Positions 1-6,757 of a stretch of 37,280 bases of DNA are shown here, piece after piece; position 1 is the first letter of the stretch; each line of letters starts with the position of its first letter. The stretch is taken from positions 1 to 37,280 of the forward strand of contig CALURT010000025.1 in NCBI GenBank assembly GCA_944323245.1, written 5' to 3'. The notes under the pieces are model-generated. The model was given only the letters and a program-made list of their open reading frames with translations. It made no database searches and was not told where the DNA came from. Source of the DNA: an uncultured Bacteroidales bacterium (GTDB lineage: Bacteria; Bacteroidota; Bacteroidia; Bacteroidales; UBA932). Both the position numbers and the translations under genes were made by a program.

Positions 1-210
1 ATCAGCACCTTTACTTTATCCCCGTATTCATATATACGCCAATTAAAGTAAAGTCAAAATAAGGGAAGAAAAGAGATAGCTTCGCCAAAAACAGAGCATC
101 CGATTTGCCGAAGTCTACCAATGATACAGCCTGTTTTTTCTTTTGGCTGCAAAAATCTTCGTGAAAGCACCTTGTTTTCAGTTGGCGTCAGTTGGTGGAA
201 ATCCAGCTTA

Positions 211-225
211 TTTTCGTACCTTCGC
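211..225 (+). promoter_or_regulatory. Candidate Bacteroidota-type promoter (-7 region) for ygbA-like gene
   Basis: TACCTTCG at 217-224 resembles the Bacteroidota -7 element TAnnTTTG with one T-to-C change. The 15-mer around it recurs with one mismatch at 666-680, upstream of the next gene. No well-spaced -33 TTG is present (nearest is 192-194, gap 22 nt), so the call rests on the -7 similarity and the recurrence. A start near 232 would give a leader of about 100 nt. Confidence 0.45.
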
Positions 226-287
226 GCCGGGGAAAAGTGGACAGCGGACGGGCTCAGGCAGTTAATTGGGCCTTACCGAAACAAACG

Positions 288-300
288 ATTGACAATCAAT
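288..300. promoter_or_regulatory. Small palindrome, candidate operator
   Basis: ATTGACAATCAAT is an inverted repeat with 5-bp arms (ATTGA/TCAAT) around a 3-nt centre. It lies downstream of the candidate promoter and 32 nt before the ygbA-like start, a position suited to a repressor. The arms resemble CRP/FNR-family half-sites, but the spacing is shorter than the classical FNR site, so the cognate regulator is unknown. Confidence 0.25.
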
Positions 301-332
301 AGATTTCATTTTTATTTTAAGCTCGGCAATGC

Positions 333-638
333 ATGCATGACCGTCTGAAAGAAGAGAAATTCGTTGTGGCGCTGATGATACGGATGTATTGCCGGCACAG
401 GGAAGGCAACGCATCCCTCTGTCCCGATTGTGCGGAACTTATGGCATATTCCATTGACCGTCTGGAACATTGCCGTTTCGGAGCGGCCGAAGTAAAGCCC
501 ACATGCCGTAAATGTCCGGTACATTGCTACAACCCGGACATGAGGACCCGGGTCCGGAAGGTGATGCGCTGGGCCGGTCCCCGCATGCTCCTGTATCATC
601 CCATTGCTGCGCTCAGGCATTTGTTGAGGGAGCGATAG
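333..638 (+). CDS. ygbA: YgbA-like Cys-rich protein (nitrous oxide-stimulated promoter family)
   Basis: A 101-aa protein matching from memory the YgbA / nitrous oxide-stimulated promoter family, small cytosolic proteins tied to nitrosative stress in enterobacteria. Seven cysteines are visible: C20, C30, C33 (CPDC), C47, and C58, C61, C65 (CxxCxxxC). This pattern suggests metal binding or a redox role. The basic C-terminus with a WAGPRML segment is also typical of the family. The length is close to the usual 110-120 aa. The ATG at 333 is preferred because nearby ATGs at 329 and 337 are out of frame. No signal peptide or membrane segment is seen. Family assignment is fairly secure; biochemical function is not established here. 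Confidence 0.8.
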   Translation: MHDRLKEEKFVVALMIRMYCRHREGNASLCPDCAELMAYSIDRLEHCRFGAAEVKPTCRKCPVHCYNPDMRTRVRKVMRWAGPRMLLYHPIAALRHLLRER

Positions 639-665
639 CCTTCCTGAAAAGGAAAATTACATTAA

Positions 666-680
666 TTTTCGTAACTTCGC
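666..680 (+). promoter_or_regulatory. Candidate -7 promoter element for the fusion helicase
   Basis: TAACTTCG at 672-679 resembles the Bacteroidota -7 box. The surrounding 15-mer is 14/15 identical to 211-225. It sits 46 nt upstream of the ATG at 726. No clear -33 TTG was found at the usual distance. Confidence 0.45.
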
Positions 681-725
681 AGGGCAGGCAATGATTTCAG
701 AAATCCGGTTGACAACAAATGCACT

Positions 726-3700
726 ATGGACAAGTCGATTACATTTTTCGACACGGAAATTGATCCGGGGACAAGGAAAATACTTGATATTGGCGCGATA
801 AAAAGCGACGGTTCAAGGTTTCACAAGAGTTCGCCCAAGGAATTTGCGGGCTTCCTGTCAGGTTCCGGCTTCGTCTGCGGACACAATATCATCGCACATG
901 ACATGAAATATGTCGGGGCGGCGATAGTTTCGGCACAGATCAGCCGTTCGCATGTCATAGACACCCTGTACCTGTCTCCGCTGATTTTTCCGAAAAAACC
1001 GTATCATTCCCTGTTGAAAAATGACAAACTGCAGACCGAGGAGCTGAACAACCCATTGAATGACTCTGAAAAAGCAAAGGAACTCTTCGATTCGGAATGT
1101 GCAGGATTCGATGCGCTTGACGATGATTTGAAGGAAATATATTGGCTGCTGCTTGGAAATACGCAGGAGTTCCGGGGATTCTTCAATTTCACAGGCTATA
1201 ATCCGTCGAAAAACGCAGGAGTCCCGTCGTTTATAAAAGGCCTTCAAAACATATTCAGGCCCGATGCCTCCTCTGAGTGCGCAGAAAAAATACGGAAAAG
1301 ATTCAGAAACGAAGTATGCACAAATGCGGATATAGGCCGGATGGTCAGGGAATCTCCTGTAGCGTTGGCTTATTCCTTGGCTCTAATAGGCACATTGGAC
1401 CAAAATCCGTCAGTCAAATCCGTGACACCTCCATGGGTCCTGCACAATTATCCGGAAGTCGAGCAATTGATATTCCTCCTGCGTAACAATCCGTGCAAGG
1501 AAGGTTGTCCGTTCTGCGACAGGTCTTTCGACATTTACGAAGGTCTGAAAAACTGGTTCGGATTCGATTCTTTCCGTGAATACGGGGGAATCCCGCTTCA
1601 GGAAATGGCTGTCAAGGCGGCTATTGAAAACAAGTCATTGCTTGCCGTTTTCCCGACAGGAGGAGGGAAGTCCCTGACATTCCAGTTGCCTGCACTGATG
1701 GCAGGACAAAATACTTCCGGACTGACGGTGGTCATTTCCCCTCTGCAGTCTCTGATGAAGGATCAGGTGGATAATCTCGAGAAAAAGGGAATAACCGAAG
1801 CCGTGACGATCAACGGCCTTTTGGATCCGATAGAAAGGTCCAAGGCGGTGGAACGGGTCGAAGACGGCTCTGCTTCCATCCTGTATATTTCACCGGAATC
1901 ACTTCGCTCCAAGACGATAGAAAGATTGTTGCTCGGCAGGAAGATTGTCCGGTTCGTAATAGACGAGGCACACTGCTTTTCCTCGTGGGGACAGGATTTC
2001 CGGGTAGATTATCTTTATATCGCTGATTTCCTTAAAAACCTGCAGGAGAAAAAACATTTGCCGGAAAGCATCCCTGTCTCCTGTTTCACGGCAACAGCCA
2101 AAGTAAAGGTAATCGAGGATATAAGCAATTATTTCAAAAAGAACCTCTCATTGGACCTTCAGCTTTTTACGACCAACGTTTCACGGCATAATCTCCATTA
2201 TACTGTCCTTCCCGAGGAAAACGACGAGGCCAAATATCAGGCTTTGAGGAGATTGTTGGAGGAAAGGACATGTCCGGCAATAGTCTATGTCACAAGAACG
2301 AAAAAGGCTGAGGAACTCGCCGCAAGACTTGCCGATGACGGTTTTTCCGCCAAAGCCTTCCATGGCAGGATGGATGCCGACAAGAAGACGGCCAACCAGA
2401 ATTCGTTCATGTCCGGACAGACGAGGATAATTGTCGCAACTTCGGCATTCGGCATGGGCGTGGATAAAAGCGACGTAGGCCTTGTCGTACATTACCAGAT
2501 TTCCGATTCCCTTGAAAATTATGTTCAGGAAGCGGGCAGGGCAGGCCGTGATGCGAGCATAGAAGCCGACTGCTATGTCCTTTATAACGAAGAGGACCTT
2601 TCGAGACACTTCATTCTTCTGAATCAGACCAAGCTGACAATCAAGGAAATCCAGCAGGTGTGGAAAGCTGTCAAGGATATTACGAGGACACGCTCGAAAG
2701 TTTCCAATTCCGCCCTTGAAATAGCAAGGAAGGCCGGTTGGGATGACGGAGTGGCAGATATGGAAACGCGTGTCAGGACGGCGATTGCATCTCTCGAACA
2801 GGCGGGATACCTGAAGCGCGGGCAGAATATGCCAAGGGTTTTTGCCACCGGAATACTTGCGAAGACGGCGCAGGAGGCTATCGACAAAATCGAAAAATCC
2901 GACAGGTTCGACAGTAAGGAAAAGCCACAGGCAATCCGTATCATCAAAAACCTGATTTCCAACCGGAGCATAAAAAAGGCCCAAGGAGAAGAAGCCGAAT
3001 CCCGGATTGACTACATAAGCGACCACCTCGGAATCACCAAGGAAAACGTAATCCACATCATCAACCTCCTCAGGGAGGAAAAAATCCTTGCGGATTCAAA
3101 GGATTTGACAGCGTATATAGGAAAGGATGAGTCGCAGAACAAGGCAAGGAATATTGTCAGGAAATTCAATGAAGTCGAGAAATTCCTTTCCGCACACGTA
3201 TGCGAGGAAGAGTCGATAATCGATTACAAGGAGCTCAATGAAATCGCTGCATCTGAAGGTTGTGCCGCAGTGGATCTCGAACGGATGAAGATCATACTTA
3301 ATTTCTGGGCCATCAAGGGCTGGATTAAAAAGAATTCAAGAGACAAGAACCATCTGAATGTCCGTTTTATCGCTCCGAAAGACGGTTTTGCCAGGAAAAT
3401 AGAGTCACGGCAGAACCTTGCATCGTTCATAGTCGGATACCTTTACGAACATGCGGAAAACCGTCCGCAGGGTTATGTCGAGTTTTCCGTACTCGAACTC
3501 AAGAATGCTTATGAAGCTTCGATGTTTTCATCATCCGTATCCGGAAATGACATAGAAGATGCCCTTTTCTATCTTTCAAAAATCGGAGCCGTCAGCATAG
3601 AAGGCGGATTCATGGTAATATATAACGCCCTGTCGATTGAAAGGCTTGAAAAGGACAACCATATCCGGTACAAACTTGAGGATTACCAGCGGCTGAACGA

Positions 3701-5618
3701 TTTCTATAAAAACAAGATGCAGCAGATCCATATCGTAGGGGAGTATGCCAGGAAAATGATAGAGGATTACGATGCTGCGCTCCGGTTCGTGGAAGACTAT
3801 TTCCAGCTCAATTATCCTGTCTTTCTCAACAGGTATTTCAACGGCAGGAAAGAGGAAATATCGATGAACATCACTCCGGCCAAATTTCGCCGTCTGTTCG
3901 GGGAATTGTCTCCTGCACAGCTTTCGATCGTCAAGGACAAGGATTCAAAATATATCGTGGCGGCCGCTGGGCCGGGCAGCGGAAAGACGAGGGTTCTCGT
4001 ACACAAACTCGCATCCTTGCTCCTGATGGAAGATGTCAGACACGAGCAGCTCCTGATGCTGACTTTTTCCCGGGCTGCCGCCACGGAATTCAGGCAGAGA
4101 TTGCGGGAACTGATAGGCAACGCCGTATCATTCGTTGAGATAAGGACTTTCCATTCGTATTGTTTCGACCTCCTCGGGCAGATAGGAACCCTTGAGAAAT
4201 CCGAAGGCATAGTGAAGACCGCCATAGATAAGATACTGACAGGAGAAGTCGATGCCAGCAGGATCACCAAGACTGTATTGGTCATAGACGAGGCGCAGGA
4301 CATGGATGAGGCTGAATTTCTTCTCGTAAAAGTCCTCATGGCGAAAAACGAAGACATGAGGGTGCTCGCAGTCGGGGACGATGACCAGAACATATATGAG
4401 TTCCGGGGCTCAAGTTCCGAGTACATGGAGAAAATCCTCAGGATGGAAGGTACCAAAAAGTATGAATTGGTGGAAAACTTCCGGAGCAGGAGCAACCTTG
4501 TCGCTTTCGCAAACGGGTTTGCCGAAAGCATTACGCACAGGATAAAGAATTTCCCGATAGTACCGGTGAAAAAAGAGGACGGGGAACTTGAAATGATATC
4601 TTATGCCAGCAAGAACCTTATCGAGCCGGTAACTGCTTCTGTCTTAAGCAAAAGTCTTTCCGGAACTACAGCCGTCCTGACACGGACCAACGGGGAGGCC
4701 CTGCTGATAGCGGGAATCCTTCAGAGGAAAGGCATACCGGCACAGCTGATCCGTTCCAATACCGATTTCAGACTCACCAAGTTGGCTGAAATCAGATTCT
4801 TCAAGGGATGTCTCGATTTTTGGAACAACGAGGCCGTCATACCATGGGAGAAATGGGAAACGGCGAAATCTATGCTGAAGAAAGAATTTTCCCGGAGCAA
4901 AATGCTCAGGACATGTATGGACATGTTGGAAGATTTTGAATCCGTATGCCCGGATTCTACAGGAGCACAGGAGGGAAAAATCATTTACAAGACCGATTTC
5001 GACATATTCCTGAAAGAATCTTCCCTTGAAGATTTTATCCGTTGCAATACGGATACCGTTACCGTTTCGACGATTCACAAGGTAAAGGGGATGGAATTCG
5101 ACAATGTCTTCCTGATGCTCGATAATTTCGTTTGCAATGACGATGAGGACCGCAGGCAATTGTACGTGGCCCTTACCAGGGCTAAAAACAATCTTTATAT
5201 CCACACCAATACCCGTCTTTTCAGCAGGATTGCAGCGCGGAATATGGAGGTGGGAATGGATATGAGGGAGTACGGAAAATCCCCGGAAATGATCATGCAG
5301 CTGACATTGAAGGATGTGTGGCTCGATGATTTCCATTGCAGGCAGTATGCGATAGACGGACTTATGAGCGGCGACCGCCTGTATGTTGTCGGGGAAGGTC
5401 CCGCCGTCATGCTTGCTGACGAAAAGGGGAGGATTGTCCTTCAGTTTTCCAAGAAATTCAAACAGGAATACGGGAAAGTCCTTGAAGAAGGTTACCGTAT
5501 GGATTCCGCAGAAGTCAACATGATAGTCTGGTGGAAAAATGAAAACAGGGAGAAGGAAATCAAGGTCCTCCTCCCCACATTGCATTTTTCGTTATTTCAG
5601 ATACTCCCTGTAGAATGA
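726..5618 (+). CDS. Exonuclease-RecQ-UvrD triple-domain fusion helicase
   Basis: A 1630-aa DNA-processing protein with three enzyme modules. Residues 1-130 resemble a DnaQ-like DEDD 3'-5' exonuclease: D9 and E11 in FDTE, D59 in HNIIAHD. A Cys cluster CKEGCPFC (from residue 257) may bind zinc. Residues about 280-640 are a RecQ-type SF2 helicase with Walker A FPTGGGKS (about 309), DEAH near 411, and the motif VI region QEAGRAGRD. A winged-helix-like part follows. From about 1065 there is a UvrD/Rep-type SF1 helicase with GPGSGKT (about 1083), VIDEAQD, GDDDQNIYEFRG and STIHKVKGMEFD (about 1447). The last 100 residues are unassigned. RecQ alone is usually 600-700 aa. A role in recombinational repair or replication-fork processing is inferred. 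The 3' end overlaps the convergent hydrolase gene by 27 bp. Confidence 0.88.
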   Translation: MDKSITFFDTEIDPGTRKILDIGAIKSDGSRFHKSSPKEFAGFLSGSGFVCGHNIIAHDMKYVGAAIVSAQISRSHVIDTLYLSPLIFPKKPYHSLLKNDKLQTEELNNPLNDSEKAKELFDSECAGFDALDDDLKEIYWLLLGNTQEFRGFFNFTGYNPSKNAGVPSFIKGLQNIFRPDASSECAEKIRKRFRNEVCTNADIGRMVRESPVALAYSLALIGTLDQNPSVKSVTPPWVLHNYPEVEQLIFLLRNNPCKEGCPFCDRSFDIYEGLKNWFGFDSFREYGGIPLQEMAVKAAIENKSLLAVFPTGGGKSLTFQLPALMAGQNTSGLTVVISPLQSLMKDQVDNLEKKGITEAVTINGLLDPIERSKAVERVEDGSASILYISPESLRSKTIERLLLGRKIVRFVIDEAHCFSSWGQDFRVDYLYIADFLKNLQEKKHLPESIPVSCFTATAKVKVIEDISNYFKKNLSLDLQLFTTNVSRHNLHYTVLPEENDEAKYQALRRLLEERTCPAIVYVTRTKKAEELAARLADDGFSAKAFHGRMDADKKTANQNSFMSGQTRIIVATSAFGMGVDKSDVGLVVHYQISDSLENYVQEAGRAGRDASIEADCYVLYNEEDLSRHFILLNQTKLTIKEIQQVWKAVKDITRTRSKVSNSALEIARKAGWDDGVADMETRVRTAIASLEQAGYLKRGQNMPRVFATGILAKTAQEAIDKIEKSDRFDSKEKPQAIRIIKNLISNRSIKKAQGEEAESRIDYISDHLGITKENVIHIINLLREEKILADSKDLTAYIGKDESQNKARNIVRKFNEVEKFLSAHVCEEESIIDYKELNEIAASEGCAAVDLERMKIILNFWAIKGWIKKNSRDKNHLNVRFIAPKDGFARKIESRQNLASFIVGYLYEHAENRPQGYVEFSVLELKNAYEASMFSSSVSGNDIEDALFYLSKIGAVSIEGGFMVIYNALSIERLEKDNHIRYKLEDYQRLNDFYKNKMQQIHIVGEYARKMIEDYDAALRFVEDYFQLNYPVFLNRYFNGRKEEISMNITPAKFRRLFGELSPAQLSIVKDKDSKYIVAAAGPGSGKTRVLVHKLASLLLMEDVRHEQLLMLTFSRAAATEFRQRLRELIGNAVSFVEIRTFHSYCFDLLGQIGTLEKSEGIVKTAIDKILTGEVDASRITKTVLVIDEAQDMDEAEFLLVKVLMAKNEDMRVLAVGDDDQNIYEFRGSSSEYMEKILRMEGTKKYELVENFRSRSNLVAFANGFAESITHRIKNFPIVPVKKEDGELEMISYASKNLIEPVTASVLSKSLSGTTAVLTRTNGEALLIAGILQRKGIPAQLIRSNTDFRLTKLAEIRFFKGCLDFWNNEAVIPWEKWETAKSMLKKEFSRSKMLRTCMDMLEDFESVCPDSTGAQEGKIIYKTDFDIFLKESSLEDFIRCNTDTVTVSTIHKVKGMEFDNVFLMLDNFVCNDDEDRRQLYVALTRAKNNLYIHTNTRLFSRIAARNMEVGMDMREYGKSPEMIMQLTLKDVWLDDFHCRQYAIDGLMSGDRLYVVGEGPAVMLADEKGRIVLQFSKKFKQEYGKVLEEGYRMDSAEVNMIVWWKNENREKEIKVLLPTLHFSLFQILPVE

Positions 5619-6659
5619 TTCGATCTTGTCGAAAGGAATTACGTCTGTATGGTCGTAGAGATCGGTGTGGACAGCATCGGGAACAATCAGGAGTTCCTTG
5701 TTGTCGCCTGTCAGTTTCTTGTAGACATCCTCGCTGAAATATCGTGAGTGGGCCTTTTCCCCATGTACGAGCAGGACTGCGCTGCGTATCTCGTCGGCAT
5801 ACGCAAGGATCGGCATATTGATGAGGGAAAGGACGGCGGTCGTGTTGAACCCTTCGTTGGAGCCGAGCGAACGCGGATGGTAGCCTCGTTTTGTCTTGTA
5901 GAAATCCACGTAGTCCTTCAGGAACTGCGGAGCGTCTGCCGGTGCTGTTTCAGGATTGCCGCCGGCATGGGCGTAGGTCCCGTTTCTGTAATCTTCGGTG
6001 CGCTGAGCATTGAGCTGCCTTTTCATTTCATAACGGGCATCCGCATTGTCATTGGCATCGAAATAGCCTTTGGCCGATACCCGTGTCATGTCGTACATTG
6101 TGACTGCGACGGTTGCTTTGATACGGGTGTCGATGGCCGCAGCGTTGACTGCAAAGCCTCCGAAACCGCAAATCCCGAGGATTCCTATGCGTTCAGGGTC
6201 CACATCAGGGCGGTTGGACAGATAATCGACGGCTGCGCAGAAGTCCTCTGTGTTGATGTCAGGTGACGACACGCTGCGAGGCTCTCCGCCGCTTTCACCG
6301 GTAAAAGACGGGTCAAAGGCGATGGTAATGAATCCGCGTTCGGCAAGTGTCTGGGCATAAAGACCGGAAACCTGCTCCTTGACTGCTCCGTAAGGACCGC
6401 TCATGGCTATTGCCGGCAATTTGCCTTCGGCATTCTTCGGGACATAAAGGTCCGCTGCGAGAGTCACTCCGTAGCGGTTGTGGAAAGTGATCTTGCTGTG
6501 ATTGACCTTGTCGCTCTGAGGGAAGACCTTGTCCCATTCCTGAGCCAGATTCAGTTTTTCTTCCATAAATTTATCAGTTTGATTGTCTTGCGACTGGCAG
6601 CATCCTGCAATGAATGCGGATGCCAGCAGCGCCGTAAATACTTTGTTTAATGTTTTCAT
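5592..6659 (-). CDS. Lipoprotein alpha/beta hydrolase with Cys nucleophile elbow
   Basis: A 355-aa protein with an SPII signal ending in AFIAGC, so probably a periplasm- or surface-facing lipoprotein. The alpha/beta-hydrolase fold is indicated by an oxyanion region near GPYGAVKEQ, the nucleophile elbow GICGFGG (C164), and a late histidine (H331, in AVHTDLYD). The acid is probably in the segment after LLVHGEKAHSRYFSED. Cys replaces the usual Ser of GxSxG, as in the YcjY/dienelactone-hydrolase-like group. The substrate is unknown; esterase, thioesterase-like or peptidase-like activity are all possible. The gene is monocistronic with its own -7 box upstream. It converges on and overlaps the fusion helicase by 27 bp. 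Confidence 0.8.
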   Translation of the reverse strand: MKTLNKVFTALLASAFIAGCCQSQDNQTDKFMEEKLNLAQEWDKVFPQSDKVNHSKITFHNRYGVTLAADLYVPKNAEGKLPAIAMSGPYGAVKEQVSGLYAQTLAERGFITIAFDPSFTGESGGEPRSVSSPDINTEDFCAAVDYLSNRPDVDPERIGILGICGFGGFAVNAAAIDTRIKATVAVTMYDMTRVSAKGYFDANDNADARYEMKRQLNAQRTEDYRNGTYAHAGGNPETAPADAPQFLKDYVDFYKTKRGYHPRSLGSNEGFNTTAVLSLINMPILAYADEIRSAVLLVHGEKAHSRYFSEDVYKKLTGDNKELLIVPDAVHTDLYDHTDVIPFDKIESFYREYLK

Positions 6660-6680
6660 AATAAACGGAATTACAACGCT

Positions 6681-6689
6681 GCAAAATTA
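6681..6689 (-). promoter_or_regulatory. Candidate -7 box for the alpha/beta hydrolase
   Basis: On the minus strand this reads TAATTTTGC, a perfect TAnnTTTGC element, 21 nt upstream of the ATG at 6659. The nearest TTG is only 15 nt further upstream, shorter than the 18 nt seen at other promoters in the window. Confidence 0.5.
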
Positions 6690-6742
6690 CTATCATGTCA
6701 CGGACAATTGCGTACCCTGACAATGGGAAAAAATACCTTCTT

Positions 6743-6756
6743 TACGGATTGCCGTA
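6743..6756 (-). terminator. Weak hairpin just after the UvrA-like gene
   Basis: TACGG-ATTG-CCGTA forms a 5-bp stem with a 4-nt loop immediately after the UvrA-like stop codon. A run of six T on the minus strand comes about 10 nt later rather than directly after the stem, so termination here is uncertain. Confidence 0.25.
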
Positions 6757-6757
6757 A

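Larger units (their letters stand above)
1..332. other. Gene-poor left edge with leader of ygbA-like gene
   Basis: No credible coding region was found on either strand of this 332-nt stretch. A short open frame at 121-348 has no recognisable domain and runs into the next gene out of frame, so it is not called. The stretch does hold a candidate -7 box (217-224) and a small palindrome (288-300), listed separately, which together look like the promoter and leader of the gene starting at 333. The first 120 nt hold no signal I could recognise. Confidence 0.5.

Noticed and set aside
121..348. A 75-aa open frame at the left edge
   Set aside because: No domain, overlaps the promoter and leader of the ygbA-like gene, and ends inside that gene in another frame.
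2181..3056. A 291-aa open frame on the minus strand
   Set aside because: Antisense to the RecQ module; the plus-strand frame carries all helicase motifs.
4644..5585. A 313-aa open frame on the minus strand
   Set aside because: Antisense to the UvrD-like module of the fusion helicase, with no recognisable motif.
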